Of a stretch of 64,000 nt of DNA, positions 7,789-16,417 are shown in pieces. The notes under the pieces were generated by a model. That model searched no databases. It had not been told where the DNA came from and was given only the letters and a program-made list of their open reading frames with translations. The first letter of the stretch is position 1; every line of letters starts with the position of its first letter. The stretch lies in NCBI RefSeq assembly GCF_040930455.2, contig NZ_CP170494.1; one strand, 5' to 3'. Source of the stretch: Neopusillimonas maritima. Lineage in GTDB: Bacteria; Pseudomonadota; Gammaproteobacteria; Burkholderiales; Burkholderiaceae_B. The translations under genes and the position numbers were made by a program.

Positions 7789-7885
7789 GCGGTAACGTAA
7801 CGTGCCAAAATTATTGGCTGGTTACCTGTTTTGTTCTGACAGTTTTTACTGACAGCTTTTTGCCAATTAAACCGTGCCGACTTCC
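7789..7885 (-). other. Structured rpsT 3' untranslated region
   Basis: Between the rpsT stop and its terminator is a nested stem: GGTAAC (7791-7796) pairs with GTTACC (7821-7826), enclosing GCCAA (7804-7808) and TTGGC (7814-7818). Two copies of CTGACAG (7836-7842, 7849-7855) lie nearer the stop. With the terminator this is a 130-nt folded tail, a shape seen in 3'-UTR-derived small RNAs. No known RNA family was recognised. Confidence 0.35.
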
Positions 7886-8152
7886 TTAGGAAGCCATAGC
7901 TTTCACAGCAGCAGACAGACGGCTTTTGTGGCGGGCAGCTTTGTTTTTGTGGATGATTTTTTTGTCGGCAACGCGGTCGATAATGCTGGCGGTGGAGCGC
8001 AGAACGGTGTTCGCAGCTTCCTGGTCGCCTGCGTCGATTGCCTGGCGAACACGTTTAATAGACGTGCGCAGCATGGAACGCAAGCTGGAGTTATGCTTGT
8101 TCAGTTTAATCGCCTGGCGGGCGCGTTTACGTGCTTGTGCGGTATTAGCCAT
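7886..8152 (-). CDS. rpsT: 30S ribosomal protein S20
   Basis: An 88-residue, very basic primary 16S rRNA-binding protein of the small subunit. The N-terminus MANTAQARKRARQAIK and the tail HKNKAARHKSRLSAAVKAM are diagnostic. It is monocistronic, with its own terminator downstream and murJ ending just upstream. S20 synthesis is autoregulated in E. coli; no specific leader structure was recognised here. Confidence 0.97.
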   Translation of the reverse strand: MANTAQARKRARQAIKLNKHNSSLRSMLRTSIKRVRQAIDAGDQEAANTVLRSTASIIDRVADKKIIHKNKAARHKSRLSAAVKAMAS

Positions 8153-8205
8153 AGTTATTTCGTACGGATTAAGTGTGTTTAATTAGCAAAGACAAAGATT
8201 CTAAC

Positions 8206-9762
8206 TTAGGTAGCCCTTTTTGTAAAGTCGCGTGGGCGAAAACCAAATAGAAACAACACCGCAAAATAAGCCGTGCCGGCCAGGGCGATGGTGCCCAGCA
8301 AAAGGGCAACGCGCAAGCCGGCTGATAAGGCGGGGTCTACCCAATTTACAGTGTGGTTTACGCCATAAAGTATGGCCCCCAGCGCCAGCAGGGCGGGAAG
8401 GGCGCGCAGCATAAATAGGCCCCAGCCGGGCGCGGGCTTGTACGTGCCGCGACGCAGCAACAGGGTGAGCAGCAATAGGGCATTCACACTGGCACCCAGC
8501 CCGATTGAGAGCGCCAGACCAGCGTGATCGAATAGGGGTACGAAAACCAGATTGAATAATTGGGTGAGCACCAGCACGACCAGGGCAATTTTCACCGGGG
8601 TACGAATATCTTGCTTGGCGTAAAATCCCGGGGCCAGAATCTTGATTGCCAGCAGACCCACTAACCCTGCGGAATAAGCCATGGCCGCCACTTCGGTTTG
8701 CGCGACATCGTAAGCGGTGAAGGCGCCGTAGTTAAATAGGGTGGCCACCATCCCTTCGCTGAGCAATGCCAGGCCCAAAGCCGCGGGCAACCCTAATAAA
8801 ACAACCAGACGCAGCCCCCAGTCCAGCAGGTGGTTGTACCGATGGTGGTCGCTTTGCGCATGGGCAGCCGATAAGCTGGGGAGCAGCACTGTGCCCAGCG
8901 CCACGCCCAGCAAAGCGGTGGGAAACTCCATGAGCCGGTCGGCAAAAGACAGCCAGGTTACGCTGCCGGCTGCCAGCCAAGTGGCAATATTGGTGTTGAT
9001 GAGCAAGGAGATTTGCGCTACCGAGACCCCCAGGATCGCGGGCAGCATCTGGCGCATGATGTAGCGCACGGTGCTGTCTTGCAAGGCCTGGCGCAGGCGA
9101 AACGAGTAGCGTGGCAATAAGCCCAGGCGCGCCAGGGCGACCCATTGAACGGCTAACTGTGCCACCCCCCCGGCAAGAACTCCAATTGCCAATGCATAAA
9201 TAGGCGTGCTGAAGTGGGGCAGCAGAAACAGGCAAGCCAGAATCATGCAAAGGTTAAGCAGTACGGGTGTAAAGGCCGGTACCGCGAAGCGCCGCCATGT
9301 GTTCAGCACACCGGATGCGAACGCTACCAGTGACATGCACAAAATATACGGGAACATGGCACGAGTCATCCAAACCGCCGCCTCGAATTCGGTTTGGCGA
9401 TCGGGATTCAACATGCCGCTGGCCATGGCGCTGACCACCCAGGGCGCAGACAACATGCCAATTAATGTCACGGTCATCAGCACAACCGTTAACAATAATG
9501 CCACCCGATCCAGTAGTTCGCGTACCCGCTCCGGGCTTTCCTGTTCACGTGTTTGCCCCAGAATAGGCACAAATGCCTGGGCAAACGCGCCTTCCGCAAA
9601 CAGACGGCGCAATAGGTTCGGGATACGAAAGGCGACCCAAAAGGCGTCAGTAAGCGGCCCTGCGCCAAACGAGCCGGCAATAAAAATATCGCGAACCAAA
9701 CCAGTGATTCGCGATAGCAGGGTAAAACTGCTGACTGTTGCCGCAGACCGGAACAAGCCCAT
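8206..9762 (-). CDS. murJ: Lipid II flippase MurJ (MviN)
   Basis: A 518-residue polytopic inner-membrane protein of the MOP superfamily that moves the peptidoglycan precursor lipid II to the periplasmic face. The N-terminus MGLFRSAATVSSFTLLSRIT and the following GLVRDIFIAGSFGAGPLTDAF are the classic MurJ signature; some 14 hydrophobic segments follow. Length is normal. In many betaproteobacteria murJ lies beside rpsT, as here. The SDR gene ends 12 bp upstream of its start, so readthrough from the adk-side cluster is possible. Confidence 0.95.
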   Translation of the reverse strand: MGLFRSAATVSSFTLLSRITGLVRDIFIAGSFGAGPLTDAFWVAFRIPNLLRRLFAEGAFAQAFVPILGQTREQESPERVRELLDRVALLLTVVLMTVTLIGMLSAPWVVSAMASGMLNPDRQTEFEAAVWMTRAMFPYILCMSLVAFASGVLNTWRRFAVPAFTPVLLNLCMILACLFLLPHFSTPIYALAIGVLAGGVAQLAVQWVALARLGLLPRYSFRLRQALQDSTVRYIMRQMLPAILGVSVAQISLLINTNIATWLAAGSVTWLSFADRLMEFPTALLGVALGTVLLPSLSAAHAQSDHHRYNHLLDWGLRLVVLLGLPAALGLALLSEGMVATLFNYGAFTAYDVAQTEVAAMAYSAGLVGLLAIKILAPGFYAKQDIRTPVKIALVVLVLTQLFNLVFVPLFDHAGLALSIGLGASVNALLLLTLLLRRGTYKPAPGWGLFMLRALPALLALGAILYGVNHTVNWVDPALSAGLRVALLLGTIALAGTAYFAVLFLFGFRPRDFTKRAT

Positions 9763-9774
9763 GTTGATGTCGGC

Positions 9775-10533
9775 TTATTTTGGTGCCATGCGAATGGCGC
9801 CGTCCAGGCGAATGGTTTCACCGTTCAGCATTTCGTTGGTCACAATGCTGTGTACCAGCTTGGCGTAGTCTTCCGGGGTGCCCAGGCGGGAGGGGAAGGG
9901 AATGCTGGCGGCCAGCGAGTCTTGCACCTCTTGGGGCATGCCGTACACCATGGGGGTACCGAAAATGCCTGGGGCAATGGTCATGCAGCGAATGCCCAGT
10001 TTGGAAAGATCGCGCGCAATGGGAAGCGTCATGCCCGCTACACCGGCTTTCGATGCGGCATAGGCAGCTTGGCCAATTTGGCCGTCGAAGGCGGCAACGG
10101 AGGCGGTATTAATTAATACACCACGCTCGCCGGTAGGTTCGGGTTCGTTTTCGCTCATGGCGGCAGCCGCCAAACGCGACATGTTGAACGTCCCCACCAG
10201 ATTCACCATTACGACTTTCTGGAATGTTTCCAGGGCGTGAGGGCCGTTTTTGCCCACTGTGCGTGACGCTGGGGCGATACCGGCACAGTTCACCAGGCCG
10301 AACAGGCGACCTTGTTGACGCGCCGCCTCAATAACGGCTTGCGCATCGGCTTCCTGGGTCACGTCGCAGTGCACATAGGTTTGGCCGAGCTCTTTGGCCA
10401 GTGCCTGGCCGGGTTCGTCTTGTACATCGGCCAAGACGACTTTGGCGCCTTCTTTGACCAGCATGCGTGCGGTTCCGGCGCCCAATCCCGAGGCGCCGCC
10501 GGTGACGATAAATACTTTGTTTTTGATGTCCAT
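9775..10533 (-). CDS. SDR dehydrogenase, type II 3-hydroxyacyl-CoA dehydrogenase-like
   Basis: A 252-residue short-chain dehydrogenase: TGGASGLG at 11-18 binds NAD, NCAG at 82-85, catalytic Ser145, Tyr158 and Lys162 in YAASK. The C-terminal half (APGIFGTPM, then IPFPSRLG) is like HSD17B10/type II 3-hydroxyacyl-CoA dehydrogenases, suggesting oxidation of a short 3-hydroxyacyl-CoA. GGAG sits 5 nt before ATG 10533. It is 16 bp after adk, probably in its transcript, though no functional link is evident. Confidence 0.85.
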   Translation of the reverse strand: MDIKNKVFIVTGGASGLGAGTARMLVKEGAKVVLADVQDEPGQALAKELGQTYVHCDVTQEADAQAVIEAARQQGRLFGLVNCAGIAPASRTVGKNGPHALETFQKVVMVNLVGTFNMSRLAAAAMSENEPEPTGERGVLINTASVAAFDGQIGQAAYAASKAGVAGMTLPIARDLSKLGIRCMTIAPGIFGTPMVYGMPQEVQDSLAASIPFPSRLGTPEDYAKLVHSIVTNEMLNGETIRLDGAIRMAPK

Positions 10534-10549
10534 GTTGCTCCTTTACGCT

Positions 10550-11206
10550 TTACTTCTTCAGGATTGCAAAAATACGGTTGCGAATTTCTTCCACACTGCC
10601 CACACCTTGAATCTGGTGGAACCGCGGGGCGGCGGCATCGTTCGATTGTGCCCATCCAGAGTAGTAATCCACCAGGGGGCGGGTTTGCTCTTGATAAACG
10701 GCCAGACGATGGCGTACTGTTTCTTCCTTGTCGTCGTCGCGTTGTACCAGCGGCTCACCGGTGACATCGTCGGTGTCGGGGGTTTTAGGTGGGTTGAACT
10801 TTACGTGGTAGCTGCGGCCGCTGGCAGGGTGGACACGCCGACCGCTCATGCGCTCGATAATGTTTTCTTCGGGCACAACCATTTCGACGACGAAGTCCAG
10901 CGAAATATTCGCTTCTTTCAAGGCATCCGCCTGCGGAATGGTGCGCGGAAAGCCGTCGAACAGGTAGCCGTTGCGGCAGTCGTCTTCCTGCAGGCGGTCT
11001 TTAACCAGGCCGATAATGATGTCGTCGGAAACCAGACCGCCGGCATCCATGATTTTTTTGGCTTCCAGGCCCAGCGGCGTTTGTGCTTTTACCGCCGCCC
11101 GCAACATGTCGCCCGTGGAAATTTGGGGAATGCCAAATTCCTGGGTAATAAACGTGGCCTGCGTGCCTTTGCCGGCACCGGGTGGACCGAGCAGGATCAG
11201 TCGCAT
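10550..11206 (-). CDS. adk: Adenylate kinase
   Basis: Interconverts ATP + AMP and 2 ADP. The 218-residue long form has the P-loop GPPGAGKGT at 7-15 and a full LID domain (GRRVHPASGRSYHVKFNPPK). The open frame continues upstream to 11281, but ATG 11206 has a good GGAGG Shine-Dalgarno and the canonical N-terminus MRLILLG, so I start there. Downstream of kdsB, 93 bp away. Confidence 0.97.
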   Translation of the reverse strand: MRLILLGPPGAGKGTQATFITQEFGIPQISTGDMLRAAVKAQTPLGLEAKKIMDAGGLVSDDIIIGLVKDRLQEDDCRNGYLFDGFPRTIPQADALKEANISLDFVVEMVVPEENIIERMSGRRVHPASGRSYHVKFNPPKTPDTDDVTGEPLVQRDDDKEETVRHRLAVYQEQTRPLVDYYSGWAQSNDAAAPRFHQIQGVGSVEEIRNRIFAILKK

Positions 11207-11299
11207 GGAAATACCTCCGTAAAAACTTCTTCTTTCTGGTGTTTTGTTTTGTCGCGACGCAGCAATATAACCGCCGGACACCTCGTTTTGAACACGCTT

Positions 11300-12064
11300 T
11301 TATAACCGATTTGCGAAAATGGCGCGTACGCGTTCCAGATCGGCGGCGGTATCGACCCCCGCAGCCGGATGAGCTTGCGTAATGTGAACCGCTATCCCGA
11401 AACCATTCTCAAGCGCCCGCAACTGCTCGAGTGACTCGAACATTTCAAGTGGGCCGGTGGGCAAGTGCGGAAACGTGTTCAGAAAACCGACTTTATACGC
11501 GTAAAGGCCAATATGATGCAATGCGGGAAGATTGGGTGCGAGTACGTGGCTGCCATCGGCAAGCGCATCGCGCGCCCAAGGGATGGGCGCCCGGGAGAAG
11601 TATAAGGCTTGTTGGCGATGATTGCACACCACCTTGACAATATTAGGGTTGAACAGTTTATGTGCTTCAGTAATGGGCGAGGCGCAGGTGGCAATGGCCG
11701 CATCGGGTTGGCTTTGCAACAACGCGGCAACCTGGTTAATGAGTTCGGGGTCGATCAGGGGTTCGTCACCTTGCACATTCACGACAATGTCGTCGGGGCT
11801 CAGGTTTAACTGTTGCGCAACCTCGGCCAAACGGTCGGTGCCGGTGGGGTGGTCGGCACGGGTTAATTGGCACTGAAACCCGGCATGCTCAACTGCCTGA
11901 AGAATGTCCGTGTCGTCGGTGGCGATAAGAATGCGGTCGGCGTTTGATTTGGCTGCTTGTTCAGCGGTACGTACAACCAGCGGCTTGCCGGCGATGTCGA
12001 GCAATGGCTTGTTGGGTAACCGGGTGGAAGCCCGCCGTGCGGGGATAATGGCGGTAAAGCTCAC
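11300..12064 (-). CDS. kdsB: 3-deoxy-manno-octulosonate cytidylyltransferase
   Basis: Activates KDO as CMP-KDO for lipopolysaccharide inner core synthesis. The 254-residue enzyme begins SFTAIIPARRASTRLPNKPL, the CTP-binding motif, and contains NVQGDEPLIDP. The start is GTG, overlapping the Trm112-like stop by 4 bp (GTGA), so translation is coupled. It lies with lpxK and exbBD in the usual betaproteobacterial envelope cluster. Confidence 0.97.
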   Translation of the reverse strand: MSFTAIIPARRASTRLPNKPLLDIAGKPLVVRTAEQAAKSNADRILIATDDTDILQAVEHAGFQCQLTRADHPTGTDRLAEVAQQLNLSPDDIVVNVQGDEPLIDPELINQVAALLQSQPDAAIATCASPITEAHKLFNPNIVKVVCNHRQQALYFSRAPIPWARDALADGSHVLAPNLPALHHIGLYAYKVGFLNTFPHLPTGPLEMFESLEQLRALENGFGIAVHITQAHPAAGVDTAADLERVRAIFANRL

Positions 12065-12258
12065 GAATTTGATGTGTTCTGTGCCGCATTCGACTCATTC
12101 AGGTCACGTGCTTCGTTTTCCAGCATAACCGGAATGCCGTCGCGAATGGGGTAGGCAAGGCGATCGGCCTTGCAAATGAGTTCGTGATTGGCATGATCGT
12201 GGTGCAAAGGGCCTTTACACAAGGGGCAAACCAGCACTTCCAGTAGATTTGAGTCCAT
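12061..12258 (-). CDS. Trm112 family protein (YcaR-like)
   Basis: A 65-residue Trm112-like protein. CPLCKGPL near residue 11 and a later single Cys (ELICKADRLAYPIRDGIPVM) fit the small zinc-ribbon-like family, here with a reduced Cys set. It sits between lpxK and kdsB as in E. coli (ycaR). Eukaryotic Trm112 activates methyltransferases; the bacterial role is not established. Confidence 0.88.
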   Translation of the reverse strand: MDSNLLEVLVCPLCKGPLHHDHANHELICKADRLAYPIRDGIPVMLENEARDLNESNAAQNTSNS

Positions 12259-12301
12259 AACAGGTGTCCGTATGACGTATTGCGGGCAAGGAAGAGGCGT
12301 T

Positions 12302-13399
12302 TTAGCCGTTTTGCCCGGGCACAGGGTTCGATTGTAGTCGCTTTAATAGCGTTTGTACCCACTGTGGATCCGAGAAGCGCGGTGCCACCTGTACCGACCA
12401 TAATCGCGGGTCGGTGGTGCCTTGAAGTTTGACCGCGTCTTTATCGGTCACCAGGATAACCGCCTGGTTCACTTCTTGCACAGCCGATGCAATATCGGGT
12501 GAATGGTCGGGTAGTGCAACGGCGGGGTCGGGGTTCAACCCGTGTTGTTTAAGCAGGCCGAAAAACCGTTGGGGTTGGCCAATAGCCGCGACAGCACCCA
12601 GACCGCGCTCCCGATGTTCTTTTGCCCATTCCGGCCACGGTACGACTTGGCCCGTGCTGATTTGGGTGCAACTGGTTGGTTGCAAACGCATGCGTACCCG
12701 TGCCACTTTCGTGGCGGAAGCGCGCGGCGCCACCCCGTGCGTTTCGGGCAGGCTGCCTTCCTGGGGTGTGGGCCCTGATTGATGTAATACGATTAAATCG
12801 ACATGATTCAGTCGTGACGCGGGCTCGCGCAGCGGGCCGGCCGGCAATACACGCTCATTGCCCAATCCTCGTTCGTCTTGCACTACGATTTCGATATCGC
12901 GCGGCAATGCCAGATGCTGTAGGCCGTCGTCCGATACCACAATGTCGACGTTGGGATATGTTTCCACTAGAGACTGCAAGGCCAAACGCCGTTTTGGGTG
13001 AACGGCAATGGGGGCACCTGTGGCCTCGGCGATCAGGGTGGGTTCGTCGCCAAACAGCTTAGGGTCCAATATTCCTTTGCCGACGCGCGCTTGGTGGTGG
13101 GGAAGCTTTACCCCATATCCCCGGCTGATTACCCCCGGCCGGCGCCCCAGGGCTTTTAGGGCGTTCACCAGCGCAATCACCACGGGTGTTTTCCCGGTAC
13201 CGCCCACCATAATATTGCCCACAACGATCACCGGCACACCGTAGGTGGGGTGGGCGGCAATGTGTGTATGGCGGCGACGCTTGATAAGAACCGCGGCCAC
13301 CACCAGCCAGGAAAGCGGCAACAAGAGTGTGCTGATTAGCCCTTTGCGCTGCCAGACTCCATGTGCGAACTGGGCGAGCAAGGTGTGCAGTTTCTGCAT
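12302..13399 (-). CDS. lpxK: Tetraacyldisaccharide 4'-kinase
   Basis: Phosphorylates the 4' position of the lipid A precursor disaccharide at the inner membrane, sixth step of the Raetz pathway. A single N-terminal membrane segment (about 22-38) precedes the Walker A loop GNIMVGGTGKTP at 61-72. At 365 residues it is slightly longer than E. coli LpxK. It begins 6 bp after the exbD stop, so exbB-exbD-lpxK are probably one transcript. Confidence 0.95.
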   Translation of the reverse strand: MQKLHTLLAQFAHGVWQRKGLISTLLLPLSWLVVAAVLIKRRRHTHIAAHPTYGVPVIVVGNIMVGGTGKTPVVIALVNALKALGRRPGVISRGYGVKLPHHQARVGKGILDPKLFGDEPTLIAEATGAPIAVHPKRRLALQSLVETYPNVDIVVSDDGLQHLALPRDIEIVVQDERGLGNERVLPAGPLREPASRLNHVDLIVLHQSGPTPQEGSLPETHGVAPRASATKVARVRMRLQPTSCTQISTGQVVPWPEWAKEHRERGLGAVAAIGQPQRFFGLLKQHGLNPDPAVALPDHSPDIASAVQEVNQAVILVTDKDAVKLQGTTDPRLWSVQVAPRFSDPQWVQTLLKRLQSNPVPGQNG

Positions 13400-13405
13400 G
13401 GTTTT

Positions 13406-13810
13406 TTATTGTTGCGTAGCGAAATTAACGCGTTGAATGCCCGCCAGACGGGCCGCCTCCATGGCTTTAACCACGTTTTCGTGCGCGGTCTGGGCGTCGG
13501 CATTAATGAGCAACACCGGTTCCGCTTGGTTGCCTGCAGCATTGTTCAGGGCGTTGGTCAGGCCTTGCGTGCTAGTGTCGGCAATTAAATTGGCGCCGAG
13601 TGCGAACAGGCCGTCTTTATTAATGGCTAAGCGGAGCGGGTTAGGGTCGATGGCTTGCGCGCCGGCTTGGGGTAGCGTGACGCTAAGTTGCTGAAAGCGT
13701 GTGAACGATGTCGTGGCCGCCAAAAAAATAAGGATGACCAGCAAAATATCGATGAGCGGGATCAGGTTGATCTCGGGCTCTTCACTCTGAATGCGACGAC
13801 GAAAATTCAT
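13406..13810 (-). CDS. exbD: ExbD/TolR-family biopolymer transport protein
   Basis: A 134-residue single-pass inner-membrane protein. After a short cytoplasmic N-terminus (EEPEINLIPLIDILLVILIF), the membrane helix carries the conserved proton-path Asp; a periplasmic domain follows. With ExbB it couples proton flow to TonB- or Tol-type energy transduction. Two bases separate it from exbB. Linkage to lpxK is normal in this group, so it may serve envelope transport rather than iron uptake only. Confidence 0.92.
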   Translation of the reverse strand: MNFRRRIQSEEPEINLIPLIDILLVILIFLAATTSFTRFQQLSVTLPQAGAQAIDPNPLRLAINKDGLFALGANLIADTSTQGLTNALNNAAGNQAEPVLLINADAQTAHENVVKAMEAARLAGIQRVNFATQQ

Positions 13811-13812
13811 AG

Positions 13813-14439
13813 TCAGTTGGGAGACGAAGGCGTGCTGCGTAAATCTTGCTGAAGAATTCGATCAAGCGTACTGGCCTGGTGTTCGATTTGATGCAGGAAA
13901 TGGTCGACCCGGGCTCGGAAGAAACGATGAAAAATAAGGGCGGGCACAGCAATAATAATGCCGAAACCCGTGTTGTACAGTGCCACCGATATGCCGCGGG
14001 CCAGTTGGGCCGGGTCGCCGCCTGCCGGCGTATAGGAAGCAAAGATTTCGATCATCCCGACCACGGTGCCGAACAAACCCAGCAAAGGCGATACAACCGC
14101 AACAGTTGCCAGGCTGGGAACATAACGGTTCAGGCGGTACGCGACATCCTTGCCGACATCTTCGATTGCCGCCTGGCGATAAATGGTGTCGTGCCGGCGC
14201 ACAGCGATTACCTCGGCCAGCACACGCCCCAAGGGAGAACTGGAGGCCAGTTTTTCCAAGGCATTGGAAGAGGGGGATTTTTGCCGCATGAGTTCGGTGA
14301 CCCGGTCGAGCAGGTGTTCGGGCACAATCAGTTTGGTGCGTAACGACAGGAAGCGTTCAATGATAAGGGCAAGGCCCAGCACTGATGTCACAATCAGCAG
14401 CCAGATTGGCCAGCCGGCGTCATGAATGATTTGCAGCAA
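13813..14439 (-). CDS. exbB: MotA/TolQ/ExbB proton channel protein
   Basis: A 208-residue inner-membrane proton channel subunit partnering ExbD. Three hydrophobic helices are visible: near 11-29, and two around 108-130 and 150-172 enclosing GLFGTVVGMIEIF. I infer a TTG start at 14439: GGAG lies 8 nt upstream, the N-terminus MLQIIHDAGWPIW resembles homologues, and no suitable ATG exists. First gene of the leftward envelope cluster, so its promoter must lie in the 14440-14979 spacer. Confidence 0.92.
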   Translation of the reverse strand: MLQIIHDAGWPIWLLIVTSVLGLALIIERFLSLRTKLIVPEHLLDRVTELMRQKSPSSNALEKLASSSPLGRVLAEVIAVRRHDTIYRQAAIEDVGKDVAYRLNRYVPSLATVAVVSPLLGLFGTVVGMIEIFASYTPAGGDPAQLARGISVALYNTGFGIIIAVPALIFHRFFRARVDHFLHQIEHQASTLDRILQQDLRSTPSSPN

Positions 14440-14979
14440 AACAGATCTCCGGACAATTATCCAATTCGATGGAACAGGGAAGCGCCCATTTTAAGCCGGA
14501 AGCGCCGGACAGCAACAATAAAGCACCCGGAAAGTAATAGTTATCAAATTGTAACCTTGGAAATTTAGGCGTTTTGGAGGACAGATTGGCGTGAATAAAG
14601 GGTTTGCGAAGGGTATCCACAGAAACTGTGGATAATTTTGTGCAAAAGTATAGGCAACGCGTTGTTTTACGTGGTCTGGCAGTTCAGTGGTCAATAATCA
14701 GTCATCTCTTTGAAATATATAAAGTTGTTTTAAATCAATAATTTATATTGATAATTTAAAGCTCGATAAAAGATTACCTCCTAATCGGCTTGATATACGG
14801 CCAATTTGACATTCCCGGCTTTTCTGTGGATAGAAGTTACTTTTAAGGTCCGAGTCAGGGACGAATGCTATGATCAAGGCTCATCTTTGTTTTTTCCTCT
14901 GTTATTTGGCCTACGGCGTTTTTTTGCATTGAAATTTACACTAAGTTACAAATGCTGAGCCGTCAACCAAATCAAAATC
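14440..14979. other. 540-bp divergent spacer, AT-rich, no gene seen
   Basis: This gap between exbB and xseA has no convincing reading frame. It includes paired DnaA-box-like sequences near 14613-14635, a third at 14825-14833, and an AT-rich tract at about 14710-14770. Inside the tract an inverted repeat ATCAATA (14734-14740) and TATTGAT (14746-14752) flanks ATTTA. Promoters for exbB and xseA must also be here. No RNA family was recognised. Confidence 0.6.
14613..14635. promoter_or_regulatory. Head-to-head DnaA-box-like pair
   Basis: TATCCACAG (14614-14622) and CTGTGGATA (14626-14634) form a perfect inverted repeat around AAA. The right half reads TTATCCACA on the minus strand, an exact DnaA box; the left half is GTATCCACA, one mismatch. 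A third site, CTATCCACA on the minus strand, is at 14825-14833. DnaA binding is inferred from consensus only. Confidence 0.45.
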
Positions 14980-16344
14980 ATGCCGCCTGATTCTCTTGCT
15001 TTCACAAATGGTTCTGCTCCAGCCGATACGATCCTGACGGTGAGTCAGTTGAATCGTGCGGTGGGTGCATTGCTTGAAGGGCACTTTGCGCGCATTTGGG
15101 TAAAAGGGGAAATTTCCAACTTCACTCAGGCAGCGTCCGGGCATTGGTATTTCACCATTAAAGACGACCGGGCGGCCGTACGGGCCGTTATGTTTCGGGG
15201 GCGCGCGCAAACTGTTGGTTTCGTTCCCCGCGTTGGTGAGCAGTTCGAGTTTCGAGCGGTCGTTACATTGTACGAACCGCGTGGCGATTACCAACTGCAA
15301 ATCGACACCCTGCGTCGGGCGGGTCAAGGTGATTTGCACGAAGCTTTTTTAAGGCTTAAGGCGAAACTGGAGTCGGAGGGTTTGTTTGATCCGGCTCGCA
15401 AACGGCCGATACCGACTATGCCCAAGGCGGTGGGCGTAGTGACGTCGTTGGCTGCGGCCGCGTTGCGCGATGTGCTCACGTCATTCGCGCGTCGGGCTCC
15501 GCATATTTCCGTTGTGGTTTACCCTGCGCCGGTTCAAGGCGCCGATGCGCCTGCGGCTTTGGTGCAGGCGTTGGAAACCGCATACAGTCGGGCCGAGGTC
15601 GATGTGATTCTGTTGGTTCGGGGCGGGGGCAGTTTGGAAGATCTTTGGGCATTTAACGACGAGGCTCTGGCCCGAACGGTTGTGGCCAGTCCGGTCCCGG
15701 TGATTTGCGGTGTGGGTCATGAAACCGATTTCAGCATTGCCGATTTTGTGGCCGATTTAAGGGCGCCCACGCCCACTGCCGCCGCCGAGCTTTCGTGCGC
15801 ACCGCGCCAGGCCTTGCTGGATCAAACGTTCGAATTTTATCGGGCACTATCGCGACATCAGCAACGTTTGCTCGAGCGTCTTTCAATGCGGCTCGACCGT
15901 GCAATGTCACAATTGGTGTCACCCCGTCAGCGTTTGAATCAGCAGCGTGAAGGTTTGCAATCGCTTACCGCGCGGCTGCATCGTGCCGCCCGCAGAAATA
16001 CCGAGCTTGAAGCGGCACGGTTGAATTTGTTAAAAACACGCTTGAATGCCGCGTTACCGTCGGTCGCGCGTCGGCGCCAGGAGCTTGATCGTTTAACCCA
16101 GCGATTGGCTGCAGTGGGTTCACGCCAGTTTCGCCGGCCTCGGGCGCGGCTTGAAGCCGCGGAACAAACGCTGCAGGCGCTTAGCCCGAAGCATATTCTG
16201 GCGCGTGGTTATGCTCTGGTTCGCGACCAGAACGGGGTTCTGGTTAAAAATGCGTTAGACTTGAACGCAGGCGACCGGCTGCTGCTTGAGCTGGCTCAGG
16301 GCGCGGCCGATGTCGAAGTATTGAAAACGCGCAGCCTGTTATAG
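14980..16344 (+). CDS. xseA: Exodeoxyribonuclease VII large subunit
   Basis: Catalytic subunit of ExoVII, which degrades single-stranded DNA in recombination and mismatch repair. The 454-residue protein has an N-terminal OB-fold (LNRAVGALLEGHFARIWVKG), then the nuclease core with GVVTS, RGGGSLEDLWAFNDE and GVGHETDFSIADFVAD, and a coiled-coil C-terminal part. The small subunit gene xseB is not adjacent. No strong Shine-Dalgarno precedes ATG 14980, but this start gives the usual N-terminal length. Confidence 0.96.
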   Translation: MPPDSLAFTNGSAPADTILTVSQLNRAVGALLEGHFARIWVKGEISNFTQAASGHWYFTIKDDRAAVRAVMFRGRAQTVGFVPRVGEQFEFRAVVTLYEPRGDYQLQIDTLRRAGQGDLHEAFLRLKAKLESEGLFDPARKRPIPTMPKAVGVVTSLAAAALRDVLTSFARRAPHISVVVYPAPVQGADAPAALVQALETAYSRAEVDVILLVRGGGSLEDLWAFNDEALARTVVASPVPVICGVGHETDFSIADFVADLRAPTPTAAAELSCAPRQALLDQTFEFYRALSRHQQRLLERLSMRLDRAMSQLVSPRQRLNQQREGLQSLTARLHRAARRNTELEAARLNLLKTRLNAALPSVARRRQELDRLTQRLAAVGSRQFRRPRARLEAAEQTLQALSPKHILARGYALVRDQNGVLVKNALDLNAGDRLLLELAQGAADVEVLKTRSLL

Positions 16345-16417
16345 AAACGCTTAAAATAGAGCGTTAACACAGGCTTTGTGATGTATTGTTCATTCACCTT
16401 TTATAAGGAAATTGATT

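Noticed and set aside
9206..9868. 220-codon plus-strand frame opposite murJ
   Set aside because: Antisense shadow; low-complexity Ser/Thr/Asn/Arg-rich product without domains.
10394..11305. 303-codon plus-strand open frame opposite adk
   Set aside because: It is antisense to a well-supported adk and has no recognisable domain or Shine-Dalgarno; long antisense frames are common at this GC.
14440..14979. Chromosomal oriC
   Set aside because: Only three DnaA-like boxes, one exact, and no dnaA, dnaN, gyrB, rpmH or parAB nearby; kept only as a DnaA-binding candidate.
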